From Zeimonas arvi (GTDB lineage Bacteria; Pseudomonadota; Gammaproteobacteria; Burkholderiales; Burkholderiaceae_E): a DNA stretch of 64,000 nucleotides. Shown piece by piece: positions 49,073-59,794 of this stretch (its first letter is position 1; the number at the start of each line of letters is the position of its first letter). The notes below the pieces were generated by a model. The model searched no databases and was not told the origin of the DNA. It was given only the letters and a program-made list of their open reading frames with translations. A program made the position numbers and the translations under genes. The stretch covers positions 434,001 to 498,000 of the forward strand of contig NZ_VDUY01000002.1 of the NCBI RefSeq assembly GCF_008039575.1. The letters run 5' to 3'.

Positions 49073-51820
49073 GTGAGCCTTTCGCAGAACCTGGTCCTCG
49101 GGATCGGACTGCTCTACGTGACGCTGCTGTTCGCGGTCGCCTTCGTCGGCGACCGCCGCGCGCGCGCCGGCCGGCTCGGATGGCTCCAGTCGCCGCTGGT
49201 CTACACCTTGTCGATCTCGGTCTATTGCACCTCGTGGACCTTCTATGGCGCGGTGGGCTCGGCGGCCCGCAACGGCCTCGAGTTCGCGACGATCTATATC
49301 GGCCCGACGCTCGTGTTCGTGGGCTGGTGGCTGCTGCTTCGGAAGCTCGTGCGGATCGGCCGGATCAACGGGATCACTTCCATCGCCGACATGGTCTCCT
49401 CGCGCTACGGCAAGAGCGCGAGCCTTGCCGCGCTCGTAACGATCATCGCGCTGGTCGGCACCACCCCCTACATCGCGCTTCAACTGCAGGCGGTCACCAC
49501 CAGCTTCCAGGTGATCGGCAATCCCGTGAGCGAGGGCCTGCCTGGCCTGCCCGATGCCGCCCCCGACTTCCGGATGGCGTTCTGGATCGCCGCCGGCATG
49601 GCCCTGTTCACCATCCTGTTCGGGACCCGGAACATCGACGCGAAGGAGCGGCACCACGGCGTGGTGGCGGCCATCGCGCTGGAGGCGATCGTCAAGCTGC
49701 TGGCGCTGGTCGCCGTCGGCGCCCTGGTGATGTTCGGCCTTTCCGACGGGCCCGCCGAGGTCTTCGCACGGGCCTCGCCGGAGATGCTGCACTCCGCGGA
49801 CGTGTTCGGGCCGCGATGGATCTCGTTGACCCTCCTGTCGGCCGCGGCGATCGTGTGCCTGCCGCGGGAGTTCCAGGTGACCGTGGTCGAGAACGTCGAC
49901 GAGACCCACCTGCGCACCGCGTCGTGGCTGTTCCCGCTCTACCTGTTCCTGCTGAGCCTGTTCGTGCTGCCGATCGCGATCGGCGGCCTGCACCTGCTGC
50001 CGGCAGGCTCGGACCCGGACATGTTCGTGCTGACGCTGCCGATGGCGACCGGCCACGAGTCCATTGCCCTGCTCGCCTTCCTGGGCGGCTTCTCGTCGGC
50101 GACGTCGATGGTGATCATCGCCTGCATCGCGCTGTCCACGATGCTCTCGAACCACATCATCATGCCGATCGCGTTGCGGATGAAGTGGGTATCGGTCGGT
50201 CCGGGCGGCGAGCTGCGCCGCTTCCTGCTGACGAGCCGTCGGATCTGCATCTGCGCCACGCTGCTGCTGGGGTTCCTGTACTTCCGCCTGAGCGGCAACT
50301 CGGCTGCGCTCGCGTCGATCGGCCTGATCGCGTTCGCCGGCGTCGCACAGGTGCTGCCCAGTCTGCTCGGCGGCCTGTTCTGGCGGCAGGCGACCGCCCG
50401 CGGCGCCTTCGCAGGTCTTCTGTCCGGCGCCGTGCTGTGGGCGTACACCCTGTTCCTGCCGAGCTTCAGGGGGGGGTTCCCGATGTCGGCGGACACGATC
50501 CACGAGGGGCCCTTCGCGATCGCGGCGCTCCGGCCGCACGCCCTCTTCGGCCTCGAAGGGCTCGATCCGCTCATCCACTCGCTGTTCTGGAGCCTGTCGG
50601 TCAACACGCTGCTCTTCGTCCTGGTTTCGCTCGCACGCGAGCCCAGTCCGCTCGAGCGGCTGCAAAGCGCGCTGTTCGTGGACGTGTTCCGCACCCCTGC
50701 CGAGTCGACTTCGGCGCTCATCCGCCGTTCCGCCCCGACCTACGAACTGAGCCTGCTCGCTCACCGGATCCTCGGCGCCGACGAGGCCCGGCGCCTCTTC
50801 GAGGAGGCGCCCGCCGACGCCTCGGGCCCTGGCGCACGGGCCGCATCGGTCAACGATGCCTTCATCACCCGGGTCGAGCGCAGGCTTGCCGGAAGCGTGG
50901 GCGCCGCGACCGCCCGGGCGATGGTCTCGCGGGTCGTGACCGGCGAGACCATCAGCCTCGACGAGTTGATCCGGATCGCCGACGAGGCGCAGCAGATCCG
51001 CGACTACAGCCACCGGATCGAGGAGAAATCGCGGCAGCTCGAGACCGCCGCGCGCCAGCTCGAGGAGGCCAACGAGCGACTCACCAGGCTCGACCGGCAG
51101 AAGGACGATTTTCTCAGCCAGGTCAGCCACGAGGTACGCACGCCGATGGCCTCGATCCGCTCCTTCGCGGAGATCCTGCTCGATTCGCGCGATCTGCCTC
51201 CGTCGCGGGCCGAGAGATTCGTTCGCATCATCCACGACGAGAGCATCCGCCTGACCCGGCTGGTCGACAGCATGCTGGACCTGAGCGTGCTCGAGCGCGG
51301 CGATCCTCCCTGGCACATCTCGCGCTTCGATCCGGAGCTGTCGCTGGAGAGCGCGATCCGCGCCTGCGAGGGCTTGGCCGCGCGCAGCGGGATCCGCGTC
51401 CTGCGCGGCGATCGCGTCCGCGGCGCGCAGGTCGAGGCCGACGGCGACAGGCTGAGTCAGGTCCTGATCAACCTCATCTCGAACGCGATCAAGTACAACG
51501 ACAAGGCAGACGGCATCGTGCGGATCGACAGCCGCATCGCCGGCGATCGCTACGAGATCTTCGTGCAGGACAACGGCCCGGGCATCCCCGCCGAGGAGCG
51601 GGAGCGCATCTTCTCGGAGTTCCTGCGCGGTGCCGCCCAGGCCCGGCGCCCTACGCCGGGCGCCGGCCTCGGCCTCGCCATCAGCAGGCAGATCATGCGC
51701 CGGCTCGGCGGATCACTGACGCTCGAGCGGACCGATGGCGAAGGCGCCACATTCCGGGTGGCGCTGGCGCTCGCGGATGCGCTCAGTACGTCTCCAGGTG
51801 AAGGCGCCCCTCGCGCTTGA
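49073..51820 (+). CDS. Sodium:solute symporter-histidine kinase fusion (CbrA/CrbS-like)
   Basis: 915 residues from GTG 49,073. Residues ~1-560 are a 12-13 helix SSS-type transporter; ~640-680 a coiled linker; ~680-900 a kinase core: H-box [14 protein letters not shown]-box [13 protein letters not shown]1 DNGPGIP, G2 GAGLGLAIS. There is no fused receiver or clear PAS domain, so the CheY-like protein upstream is the probable partner. CbrA/CrbS types sense or transport acetate or amino acids. It ends 38 bp inside convergent boxA. Confidence 0.9.
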   Translation: MSLSQNLVLGIGLLYVTLLFAVAFVGDRRARAGRLGWLQSPLVYTLSISVYCTSWTFYGAVGSAARNGLEFATIYIGPTLVFVGWWLLLRKLVRIGRINGITSIADMVSSRYGKSASLAALVTIIALVGTTPYIALQLQAVTTSFQVIGNPVSEGLPGLPDAAPDFRMAFWIAAGMALFTILFGTRNIDAKERHHGVVAAIALEAIVKLLALVAVGALVMFGLSDGPAEVFARASPEMLHSADVFGPRWISLTLLSAAAIVCLPREFQVTVVENVDETHLRTASWLFPLYLFLLSLFVLPIAIGGLHLLPAGSDPDMFVLTLPMATGHESIALLAFLGGFSSATSMVIIACIALSTMLSNHIIMPIALRMKWVSVGPGGELRRFLLTSRRICICATLLLGFLYFRLSGNSAALASIGLIAFAGVAQVLPSLLGGLFWRQATARGAFAGLLSGAVLWAYTLFLPSFRGGFPMSADTIHEGPFAIAALRPHALFGLEGLDPLIHSLFWSLSVNTLLFVLVSLAREPSPLERLQSALFVDVFRTPAESTSALIRRSAPTYELSLLAHRILGADEARRLFEEAPADASGPGARAASVNDAFITRVERRLAGSVGAATARAMVSRVVTGETISLDELIRIADEAQQIRDYSHRIEEKSRQLETAARQLEEANERLTRLDRQKDDFLSQVSHEVRTPMASIRSFAEILLDSRDLPPSRAERFVRIIHDESIRLTRLVDSMLDLSVLERGDPPWHISRFDPELSLESAIRACEGLAARSGIRVLRGDRVRGAQVEADGDRLSQVLINLISNAIKYNDKADGIVRIDSRIAGDRYEIFVQDNGPGIPAEERERIFSEFLRGAAQARRPTPGAGLGLAISRQIMRRLGGSLTLERTDGEGATFRVALALADALSTSPGEGAPRA

Positions 51821-53060
51821 GCGCGGCCCCAAGCGTTTCCCACTTCAGCCCGGCCTGCTGCGCGATGTCGCGCAGCGCCAGCACCACGCCCTCTTCCATG
51901 CTCTTCAGGCCGCACACGTAAAAGAAGGTGTCGTCGTCCTTCAGCAGCTCGGCCAGGTCGGCCGCGCGCTCGCGCATCAGGTCCTGCACATAGCGCTTCT
52001 GCGCGCCGGGCGTGCGCGAGAACGCCAGGTTGATGTCGATGAAGTCCTTGGGCAGGCTCATCAGCGGACCGAAGTAAGGCAGCTCCTCGCGGGTGCGCGC
52101 GCCGAAGAAGAGCATCAGCCGGCCGCCCTCGAACTTGCCCGACTTGCGCAGCCTGCGCCGCCACTCGGTCATCGCGCGCATCGGGGCGCTTCCCGTGCCG
52201 GTGCAGATCATCACGATGTTCGAGCGCGGATGGTTCGGCATCAGGAAGCTCGCCCCGAACGGCCCGATCACCTGCACCGTGTCGCCGGTCTTCAGGTCGC
52301 ACAGGTAGTTGGAGCAGACACCGCGCACCGGCCGGCCCTGGTGGTCGGCAGTCACCCGCTTCACCGTGAGCGACAGGTTGTTGTAGCCGGGGCGCTCGCC
52401 GTTGCGGGCGCTGGCGATCGAATACTGGCGGGCGTGATGCGGCTTGCCCGAGGCGTCGGCGCCCGGCGGCACGATCCCGATCGACTGCCCCTCGAGCACC
52501 GGGAACGGCATGCGCCCGAAGTCCAGCACGATGTGGTGGGTCTCGTTCTCGGTGCCCGCCTCGTTGACCTTCACGTTGCCGACCACGGTCGCGGTGGTCG
52601 GGCCCCTGGGGCCGTAGAGGTTGGTGTACGCGTGAGCGGCCGACCAGGGCGGCAGCGTGGCGTTGAACGCCGCCGAATCGAAGACGGTCTCGCCCGGCGT
52701 CGCCAAGGTCCCCGTCTCGGCGCCGACCGATGTCGCGGCCTCGGCCTCCGCGCCAGGCGGCACCCCAGCCTCGGCGAGCTGCTCCGCGGTGAGCTCGGCC
52801 GGCAGTGCCTCCCAGCCGAACTGCTCCTCGACCGTGTAGGCCTTCGCACGCGGCACCAGCCGCCAGTTGTCGATCGACCCGGTCGGGCACGGCGAGATGC
52901 AGTCCATGCAGAAGTTGCACTTCTCCGCATCGACGACGTAGTTGTCGTCGTTGTGGGTGATCGCGCCGACCGGGCAGGTCGCCTCGCAGGTGTTGCAACG
53001 GATGCAGATCTCGGGGTCGATCAGGTGCTGCTTGAGCAGCCCCGCGTCCGGCGCGTTCAT
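51783..53060 (-). CDS. boxA: Benzoyl-CoA epoxidase reductase component BoxA
   Basis: 425 residues from ATG 53,060 (GGGAC 5 nt upstream). N-terminal two [4Fe-4S] motifs [14 protein letters not shown] and [14 protein letters not shown]; then a ~60-residue acidic linker; C-terminal ferredoxin-NADP reductase with RQYSIAS and [10 protein letters not shown]. It passes electrons from NADPH to BoxB. Last gene of the boxCBA unit. Confidence 0.95.
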   Translation of the reverse strand: MNAPDAGLLKQHLIDPEICIRCNTCEATCPVGAITHNDDNYVVDAEKCNFCMDCISPCPTGSIDNWRLVPRAKAYTVEEQFGWEALPAELTAEQLAEAGVPPGAEAEAATSVGAETGTLATPGETVFDSAAFNATLPPWSAAHAYTNLYGPRGPTTATVVGNVKVNEAGTENETHHIVLDFGRMPFPVLEGQSIGIVPPGADASGKPHHARQYSIASARNGERPGYNNLSLTVKRVTADHQGRPVRGVCSNYLCDLKTGDTVQVIGPFGASFLMPNHPRSNIVMICTGTGSAPMRAMTEWRRRLRKSGKFEGGRLMLFFGARTREELPYFGPLMSLPKDFIDINLAFSRTPGAQKRYVQDLMRERAADLAELLKDDDTFFYVCGLKSMEEGVVLALRDIAQQAGLKWETLGAALKREGRLHLETY

Positions 53061-53128
53061 CTCGTGTCCCATTCGTTTTCGCGATGCGCCGGGGAAGGCT
53101 CGTGGCGGTCTTCCCCGATGCACCCGGT

Positions 53129-54556
53129 TCAGTTGAAGCGAACGTACTCGAAGTCCACCGGCTGGCGGTTGATGCCCATGACCGGCGGCGCGATCCAGTT
53201 CGCGAACTTGCCCGGCTCGACCACCCGGCCCATCAGCGAGGCCACGAAGGCGCGGTCCTCGGCGCCAGGCAGCCATTGGCGCTCGTGCGCGGCCCACTCG
53301 GCCTCGCTGACCACGCGCCCGTCGGGGCTCACCCGCACGCCAGCCAGCGTGCCGATCTTGCGGTTGAAGGCCTTGTGCGGCGCGACCAGCCGGAACGGGA
53401 GCCCGGCCTTCTCGATGACCTTGTTCCAGCGGTTCACGCCGGCGATCGAGTCCTTGATGAAGTCGTCGCGCAGCACCTCGTTGAGCGCGTTGAGCATCGA
53501 CACCTCGCGCTCGACCAGCTGCCCGTCCTGCACCGCCAGCACCTTGTAGGTGCGCCCCTGCAGCCGGTGGTCGTCGTCGCGCTTGGTCTCCTCGAAGCGG
53601 CCCTTCAGGCCGGCGTTGTAGAAGATCGCCGCGTTGCTCGACTCGTCGGCGCCGAACAGGTCGATGGTGACGCTGAAGTGGAAGTTCAGGTAGCGCTGGA
53701 TGGTGCCCAGGTCGATCACGCCGGCCGCGCGGACCTTCGCCGGGTCGTCGGTCCTGAGCTGGTTCATCACCTCGCAGGTGCGGGCGATCACGCGCGACAC
53801 GCCGCTCTCGCCCACGAACATGTGGTGGGCCTCCTCGGTCAGCATGAACTTGGTCGTGCGGGCCAGCGGGTCGAAGCCGCTCTCGGCCAGGGCGCAGAGC
53901 TGGAACTTGCCGTCGCGATCGGTGAAGTAGGTGAACATGTAGAAGGACAGCCAGTCGGGCGTCTTCTCGTTGAAGGCGCCCAGGATACGCGGGTGGTCGG
54001 CATCGCCGGAGTGGCGTTGCAGCATCGCATCGGCCTCTTCGCGGCCGTCGCGGCCGAAGTGCTTGTGTAGCAGGTAGACCATGGCCCACAGGTGGCGGCC
54101 TTCCTCGACATTCACCTGGAACAGGTTGCGAAGGTCGTACTGGCTGGGCGCAGTCAGGCCCAGATGGCGCTGCTGCTCGACCGAGGCGGGCTCGGTGTCG
54201 CCCTGGGTCACGATGATCCGGCGCAGGTTGGCGCGGTGCTCCCCCGGCACGTCCTGCCAGGCGGCCTCGCCCTTGTGCTCGCCGAAGTTGACCTGCCTGC
54301 CTTCCTCGCGAGGATTCAGGAAGATGCCCCAGCGATACTCGGGCATCTTCACGTAGCCGAACTGCGCCCAGCCCTGCGGATCGACACTGACCGCCGTGCG
54401 CAGGTACACGTCGAAGCTCTGCGAGCCCTCGGGCCCCAGGTCGCGCCACCACTGCAGGTAGTTCGGCTGCCAGTGTTCGAGCGCGCGCTGCAGGGCCTTG
54501 TCCTGCGAAAGGTCGACGTTGTTCGGGATCTTGTCGGTGTAGTCGATCGACGACAT
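53129..54556 (-). CDS. boxB: Benzoyl-CoA 2,3-epoxidase oxygenase component BoxB
   Basis: 475 residues. Diiron ligands are in [10 protein letters not shown] and [12 protein letters not shown] (two ExxH motifs). It uses O2 to epoxidise benzoyl-CoA at positions 2,3. Normal length. boxC ends 20 bp upstream. Confidence 0.96.
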   Translation of the reverse strand: MSSIDYTDKIPNNVDLSQDKALQRALEHWQPNYLQWWRDLGPEGSQSFDVYLRTAVSVDPQGWAQFGYVKMPEYRWGIFLNPREEGRQVNFGEHKGEAAWQDVPGEHRANLRRIIVTQGDTEPASVEQQRHLGLTAPSQYDLRNLFQVNVEEGRHLWAMVYLLHKHFGRDGREEADAMLQRHSGDADHPRILGAFNEKTPDWLSFYMFTYFTDRDGKFQLCALAESGFDPLARTTKFMLTEEAHHMFVGESGVSRVIARTCEVMNQLRTDDPAKVRAAGVIDLGTIQRYLNFHFSVTIDLFGADESSNAAIFYNAGLKGRFEETKRDDDHRLQGRTYKVLAVQDGQLVEREVSMLNALNEVLRDDFIKDSIAGVNRWNKVIEKAGLPFRLVAPHKAFNRKIGTLAGVRVSPDGRVVSEAEWAAHERQWLPGAEDRAFVASLMGRVVEPGKFANWIAPPVMGINRQPVDFEYVRFN

Positions 54557-54575
54557 CTGTTGGCTCCGTGTGGAT

Positions 54576-56258
54576 TCAAACGCGGTTCATGTCGAACTGG
54601 GCCTTCTCGCCCTTGCCGTAAAGCTTCAGCGCGCCCTTCTCGCCGACGGCATTGGGACGCTGGAAGATCCAGTTCTGCCAGGCGGTGAGCCGCCCGAAGA
54701 TCCGGGTAAACATGGTTTCCTTGCCGTTGAAGCGCAGGTTGGCCTCCATGCCGGTGAGCGCATCGGGCGACATCGCCGCGCGCTCCTCGAGCGCGATCCG
54801 GACCTCGTCGGCCCAGTCGATGTCGTCCGGGGCCGCGGTGACCAGGCCCAGCGCGAGCGCCTCCCCGGCCTTCAGCGGCCGGCCGATCCTCGCGCGGACC
54901 GCGGCGATCGGCTCGTCCTCCTCGTAGAAGCGGCGCTGCAGCCGCGACTGGCCGGTGGCCATGGGGTAGAAACCGAAGTTCGCGTCGCTCACGGCGATGG
55001 CCGGCTCGCGCTCGGGCTCGTCGGGCAGCGCGGCGTGGTAGCTGCGGTCGCAGGCAAGCGCCAGCTCGAGCAGCGTGCCGGCGAAGCAGGAGCCCGGCTC
55101 GATCAGTGCGAACAGGCTGCGCGCGGACACGTCCAGACGCGACAGCGTGCGGCGCAGCATCCCGATGGTCTCGCGCACGAGCCAGTGGTCGCGGTGCGCG
55201 GCAAGTTCGGCATCGACGACCAGCACCGCCGCGGTGTCGCCTTCCGTCTTCAGCAGCCAGGTGCCGATCTCGAGCTCGTTGCTGCGCATCGTGAGGATGG
55301 CATCGTCGAGCTCGCGAGCCATCGCGAGCGGCCACCACGCGGCGCCGGCGGCAAGGATCGCCGCGATGCCCTGGGGCTGCGCGCCCTGAGGCGCCTTCAC
55401 GGTGAAGGTGGCAAGGCGCTTCGCGCGGTCGATCTCGACGGTGACGTGGGCATAGCGCAAGGCGTCCGCCTCCTCGGTCCGCTCCAGGGCGGGCAGCGCG
55501 ACGCCCGTCGCGCCGGCCGGGCGGTCGCTCTGCGCGGCGAGCTGCAGCGCCCGCTCGCGGACCTTCTCGGCGAAGACCGCCGGCTTCGCGATCTCGTCGA
55601 CCAGCCGCCAGTCCTTGGCCCGCTGGCCGCGCACGCCCTCGGTGGTCGTGCAGAACATGTCGGCCAGGTCGTGGCGGACCTTGCGCTTGTCGGTGACCCG
55701 TGTCAGGCCGCCGGTGCCGGGCAGCACACCGAGCAGAGGGACTTCGGGCAGGCTGACCGAGGAGGAGCGGTCGTCGACCAGCCAGATCTCGTCGCAGGCC
55801 AGCGCAAGCTCGTAGCCGCCACCGGCGCAGGCGCCATTGACCGCGGCGAGGAATTTCAAGCCCGAATGGGCGCTGGAATCCTCGATGCCGTTGCGGGTCT
55901 CGTTGGTGAACTTGCAGAAGTTCACCTTCCAGGCGTGGCTGGACATGCCGAGCATGAAGATGTTGGCGCCGGAGCAGAAGATCCGGTCGCGCAGGCTGGT
56001 CACGACCACGCAGCGGACCTCGGGATGCTCGAAGCGGATGCGGTTCAGCGCATCGTGCAGCTCGATGTCGACGCCCAGGTCGTAGCTGTTCAGCTTGAGC
56101 TTGTAGCCCGGACGCAGGCCGGCGTCCTCGTCGATGTTCAGGGCCAGCGTGGCCACCGGGCCGTCGAAGGCGAGCGACAGGTGGCGATAGCGGGACGGGT
56201 CGGTGCGGTAGTCGACGCCTGTCGCTGCGTGCGTTGCCTGGATGTCGGGCGCGTTCAT
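54576..56258 (-). CDS. boxC: Benzoyl-CoA-dihydrodiol lyase BoxC
   Basis: 560 residues from ATG 56,258. Crotonase-fold N-terminal half with FCSGANIFMLG and NGACAGGGYELALACDE oxyanion-type loops, second half a related domain. It hydrolytically opens the epoxide ring to 3,4-dehydroadipyl-CoA semialdehyde plus formate. First gene of boxCBA. Confidence 0.95.
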   Translation of the reverse strand: MNAPDIQATHAATGVDYRTDPSRYRHLSLAFDGPVATLALNIDEDAGLRPGYKLKLNSYDLGVDIELHDALNRIRFEHPEVRCVVVTSLRDRIFCSGANIFMLGMSSHAWKVNFCKFTNETRNGIEDSSAHSGLKFLAAVNGACAGGGYELALACDEIWLVDDRSSSVSLPEVPLLGVLPGTGGLTRVTDKRKVRHDLADMFCTTTEGVRGQRAKDWRLVDEIAKPAVFAEKVRERALQLAAQSDRPAGATGVALPALERTEEADALRYAHVTVEIDRAKRLATFTVKAPQGAQPQGIAAILAAGAAWWPLAMARELDDAILTMRSNELEIGTWLLKTEGDTAAVLVVDAELAAHRDHWLVRETIGMLRRTLSRLDVSARSLFALIEPGSCFAGTLLELALACDRSYHAALPDEPEREPAIAVSDANFGFYPMATGQSRLQRRFYEEDEPIAAVRARIGRPLKAGEALALGLVTAAPDDIDWADEVRIALEERAAMSPDALTGMEANLRFNGKETMFTRIFGRLTAWQNWIFQRPNAVGEKGALKLYGKGEKAQFDMNRV

Positions 56259-56299
56259 CGGCTCTCCTCGCGGTGCTGCGGCCATCGATTCAGAAAACA

Positions 56300-56352
56300 T
56301 GCATCATTGTGCATACTTCTTCGAGGCCTGAATACTAATGCACTATTGTGCA
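56300..56352. promoter_or_regulatory. BoxR operators: two TGCA-N6-TGCA sites upstream of boxC
   Basis: TGCA at 56,300 and 56,310, and at 56,339 and 56,349, each pair with six bases between. BzdR and BoxR of Azoarcus recognise TGCA repeats, by memory. The first pair is 42 bp before boxC. Together with a third near-copy at 57,307 they likely control the box regulon. Confidence 0.6.
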
Positions 56353-56393
56353 TTGTCAAGCGAATTCCCCGGCGGCGCGCCGGGGTCGGCCCC

Positions 56394-57302
56394 TCAGCGG
56401 CCGGCAACCGCGCGCAAGGCCCCGCGCAAGCGGGCCGCCGCCTCGTCGGGAGATTGTCCTCCCGTTTCGAACTGGAGGTCCGCTTTCCCATAGAAGGCGG
56501 ACCGGCCGGCCAGGATCCGCTTGAGGTCTTCCATCGCTTCCTGGTTTCCCGCCATCGGCCGCAGGTCGCCCTGCGCGATCACCCGCTGCATGTGCGCCTC
56601 GGGACTGGCCTTGAGCCAGATCGTGTAGCAGTGCGACAGCAGCAGATTGAAGGTGGTCGGGTCCGAAACGATGCCGCCCGGCGTTGCGATCACCGCGTCC
56701 GGGTAGAGCTGGATGGTTTCCTCGAGCGCCCGCCGCTCGTAGCGGCGGTAGGCGGCCGGCCCGAGCAGGTTGTGGATCTCGGCGATGCCGCAACCAGCCA
56801 CCCGTTCGATCTCGTTGTTCAGCTCCACGAAGGGGATGTCGAGCGCGTCGGCCAGGGTCCGGCCCAGGGTGGATTTACCGGCCCCGCGCAGTCCGACCAG
56901 GGCGATCCGGCAGGCCCGTGCATCGGGCCGGCCGGCCTCGCCGTAGAGCTCGGCCAGCGCCAGCCGCGCACGCCGCAGCGACTCGTCGTTGCGGCCGCGC
57001 AGCAGGTCGCGGATCAGGAGCCATTCCGGCGACGCGGCGGTCTCGTCGCCGAGCAGCTCGGCCAGCGGGCAGTCGAGCGCGCGAGCGACCTGCCTGAGCA
57101 CCAGGATCGAGGCATTGCCGACGCCGAGCTCCAGGTTCGCGAGGTGGCGCTCGGATACCTCGGACGCGCGCGCCAGCGCCTTTCGCGTCATGCCCTTTCG
57201 CGCGCGCAGCGAGCGGACCCGCTCGCCGAGCGCCTGAAGAAAAGGATCGCGATCGGTCGTCTCGGAGGCCGGTGCGGCTGCGCTGAGGTCTTGCAGATCC
57301 AT
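56394..57302 (-). CDS. boxR: BoxR, benzoyl-CoA-responsive repressor
   Basis: 302 residues from ATG 57,302; ATG 57,311 overlaps the -10. N-terminal XRE helix-turn-helix (ARKGMTRKALARASEVSERH, ~residues 35-90), C-terminal shikimate-kinase-like domain with P-loop GLRGAGKSTLG. This fusion is diagnostic for BoxR/BzdR, which bind benzoyl-CoA and derepress the pathway. Leaderless start likely: TATAAT 7 nt upstream, no Shine-Dalgarno. Confidence 0.93.
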   Translation of the reverse strand: MDLQDLSAAAPASETTDRDPFLQALGERVRSLRARKGMTRKALARASEVSERHLANLELGVGNASILVLRQVARALDCPLAELLGDETAASPEWLLIRDLLRGRNDESLRRARLALAELYGEAGRPDARACRIALVGLRGAGKSTLGRTLADALDIPFVELNNEIERVAGCGIAEIHNLLGPAAYRRYERRALEETIQLYPDAVIATPGGIVSDPTTFNLLLSHCYTIWLKASPEAHMQRVIAQGDLRPMAGNQEAMEDLKRILAGRSAFYGKADLQFETGGQSPDEAAARLRGALRAVAGR

Positions 57303-57306
57303 CTCA

Positions 57307-57320
57307 TGCATTATACTGCT
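57307..57320. promoter_or_regulatory. Divergent promoter region with a BoxR half-site
   Basis: TGCA-N6-TGCT at 57,307-57,320 overlaps TATAAT (minus strand, for boxR) and TATACT (plus strand, for the ligase). BoxR binding here would repress both directions. Confidence 0.5.
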
Positions 57321-57343
57321 TATTATTCGAGGAGACGACAGAC

Positions 57344-58960
57344 ATGAGCGATCCCATCGCCGACCCGGAAGCAGCGGCCGTCCCGCCCCCGGAGCGCTTC
57401 AACTTCGCCCGCCACGTGTTCGAGCGCAACGCACGCCGCGCGGCGCGCCCCGCCTATGTCGACGACGCCGGGGCGCTGAGCTACGGGGCGCTGGAAGAGC
57501 GGGCGCGGCGATGCGCCGCCGCGCTGCTCGCATCGGGGATCCGCCGCGAGGAACGGGTGCTGCTGCTGATGCACGACTGCAACGACTGGCCGGTCGCCTT
57601 TCTCGGCTGCCTGCACGCCGGGGTCGTTCCCGTGGCGGTGAACACCCTGCTCACCGCCGACGACTACGCCTACATGCTCGGACATAGCCGCGCGCAGGCC
57701 GCCCTGGTGTCCGGTGCCCTGTTGCCGGTCCTCGACAAGGCCATGGCGCTCGGACCTCACGAGTTGCGCGCGCTGGTCGTGTCACGCCCGGCATCCGGGC
57801 TTCCCGCCGGAGCCGTCGCGTTCGACGCCTGGCTCGATGCCCAGCCTCCGCTGGCCGCCGGCGCCGACACGCTTGCCGACGATATCGGTTTCTGGCTGTA
57901 TTCGTCCGGCTCGACCGGCCGGCCCAAGGGCACGGTCCACACGCACGGCAACCTGTACTGGACCGCCGAGCTGTACGCGGCGCCGGTACTGGGCTTGCGC
58001 GAGGACGACGTCTGCTTCTCGGCCGCCAAGCTGTTCTTCGCCTACGGACTCGGCAACGCGCTCAGCTTCCCGCTCAGCGTCGGCGCCACCGTGCTGCTGA
58101 TGGCCGAGCGTCCGACCCCGGACGCGGTGTTCCGCCGCTGGACCGGCGAGGTCGGCGGGCTGAAGCCGACCGTGTTCTTCGGTGCCCCGACCGGTTACGC
58201 CGGGATGCTCGCCTCGCCGAACCTGCCGGCCCGGAACGCGGTCTCGCTGCGCCTGTGCTCGTCGGCCGGCGAGGCGCTGCCCAGGGAAATCGGCGAGCGC
58301 TTCACCGCGCACTTCGGCTGCGAGATCATCGACGGCATCGGCTCGACCGAGATGCTCCACATCTTCCTGTCGAACCGTCCCGGCGACGTGCGCTACGGCA
58401 CGACCGGCAAGCCGGTCGCCGGCTACCGCGTCGAGTTGCGCGACGAGACCGGCCACGTGCTCGAAGGCCCGGACCGGGTCGGCGACCTCTTCATCTCCGG
58501 GCCGTCGGCGGCCCTGATGTACTGGACCCAGCGAGCCCGCAGCGAGGAAACCTTCCGGGGGGCCTGGACGAAGAGCGGCGACAAGTATCATCGCGACGCC
58601 GACGGCTACTACGTCTACGCGGGCCGCAGCGACGACATGCTCAAGGTCAGCGGCCAGTATGTCTCGCCCTTCGAGGTGGAGTCCACGCTGGTCCGGCACG
58701 ACGCGGTGCTCGAAGCGGCCGTCATCGGAATCGAGAACGAGGACGGGCTGATCCGGGCCAAGGCCTTCGTCGTGCTGAAGGATCCGGCCGCCGCCGGACC
58801 GGCGCTCGGCGAGACCCTGCAGGCCTTCGTCAAGGCACGACTCGCGCCGCACAAGTACCCCCGGGAGGTCGAGTTCGTGACCGAGCTGCCCAAGACGGCG
58901 ACCGGCAAGATCCAGCGCTTCAGGCTGCGCGAGCGCGAGCGCACGAGGCGCCACGGGTGA
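57344..58960 (+). CDS. Benzoate-CoA ligase
   Basis: 538 residues, preceded by GAGGAG. Adenylate-forming motifs: LYSSGSTGRPKGTVHTHGN, GIGSTEMLHIF, YVYAGRSDDMLKVSGQY and KTATGKIQRFRL. The family and the divergent boxR support benzoate as substrate: benzoate + ATP + CoA to benzoyl-CoA. It heads a plus-strand operon with the transporter. Confidence 0.92.
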   Translation: MSDPIADPEAAAVPPPERFNFARHVFERNARRAARPAYVDDAGALSYGALEERARRCAAALLASGIRREERVLLLMHDCNDWPVAFLGCLHAGVVPVAVNTLLTADDYAYMLGHSRAQAALVSGALLPVLDKAMALGPHELRALVVSRPASGLPAGAVAFDAWLDAQPPLAAGADTLADDIGFWLYSSGSTGRPKGTVHTHGNLYWTAELYAAPVLGLREDDVCFSAAKLFFAYGLGNALSFPLSVGATVLLMAERPTPDAVFRRWTGEVGGLKPTVFFGAPTGYAGMLASPNLPARNAVSLRLCSSAGEALPREIGERFTAHFGCEIIDGIGSTEMLHIFLSNRPGDVRYGTTGKPVAGYRVELRDETGHVLEGPDRVGDLFISGPSAALMYWTQRARSEETFRGAWTKSGDKYHRDADGYYVYAGRSDDMLKVSGQYVSPFEVESTLVRHDAVLEAAVIGIENEDGLIRAKAFVVLKDPAAAGPALGETLQAFVKARLAPHKYPREVEFVTELPKTATGKIQRFRLRERERTRRHG

Positions 58961-59775
58961 GCGCCGGCGCACTGGCCAGCATCGACTGCGGCGGACGGCG
59001 CGTCGACATCGAGTACGCCTGGGTCGGCGCCGGCGCGCCGGAGCGGCCGGTCCTCGTCTTCCTGCACGAAGGGCTCGGCTCGCTGTCGGCCTGGCGCGAC
59101 TTCCCGCAACGCCTGTGCGCCGCACTGGGGCTTCGCGGCCTCGTGTGGTCCCGCGCCGGCTACGGTCGCTCGACGCCCCGCGACCCGGACGAGCGCTGGG
59201 ACCCCGACTTCATGCACCGGCAGGCGCGCGAGGACTTGCCCGCGCTGCTCGACGCGCTCGGGGTCGGCGCCCCCTACCTGCTGTTCGGCCACAGCGACGG
59301 CGGCTCGATCGCGCTGATCCACGCCGCCCTGCACCCTGCCCGCGTGGCCGGGCTGATCGTGCTCGCGCCCCACCTGTTCGTCGAGGACGTCTCGGTGACG
59401 AGCATCGAGAAGACCCGCCAGGCCTACCTCGCGACGGACCTGCGCGCTCGCCTGGCCCGACATCACGCCGACCCCGACTCCGCCTTCTGGGGCTGGAACG
59501 ACGCCTGGCTCGACCCGGCCTTCCGCGACTGGAGCATCGAGCCGCTGATCGCCCGCATCGCCGCCCCGGTGCTGGCGATCCAGGGCGTGGACGACGAATA
59601 CGGGACGATGCGCCAGATCGACGCCATCGCCGCGGCATTGCCCGGTACCATGCTGCTGAAACTCGATCGCTGCGGCCACTCGCCGCATCGCGACAGGCCG
59701 GATGCGGTCGTCGAGGCCTGCGAGGGCTTCGTTCGACCCATCGTGGCAAACCGGGCCCCGGCCCGTTCGCTGTGA
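58957..59775 (+). CDS. Alpha/beta hydrolase of the benzoate operon
   Basis: 272 residues from GTG 58,957 overlapping the ligase stop. Nucleophile Ser in FGHSDGGS, acid Asp in QGVDDEYG, His in CGHSPHRD. Such a hydrolase accompanies many box clusters; it may act as a thioesterase or lactonase clearing side products. Exact substrate unknown. Confidence 0.88.
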   Translation: MSAGALASIDCGGRRVDIEYAWVGAGAPERPVLVFLHEGLGSLSAWRDFPQRLCAALGLRGLVWSRAGYGRSTPRDPDERWDPDFMHRQAREDLPALLDALGVGAPYLLFGHSDGGSIALIHAALHPARVAGLIVLAPHLFVEDVSVTSIEKTRQAYLATDLRARLARHHADPDSAFWGWNDAWLDPAFRDWSIEPLIARIAAPVLAIQGVDDEYGTMRQIDAIAAALPGTMLLKLDRCGHSPHRDRPDAVVEACEGFVRPIVANRAPARSL

Positions 59776-59794
59776 ACCAGGAGGAGACGACAAG

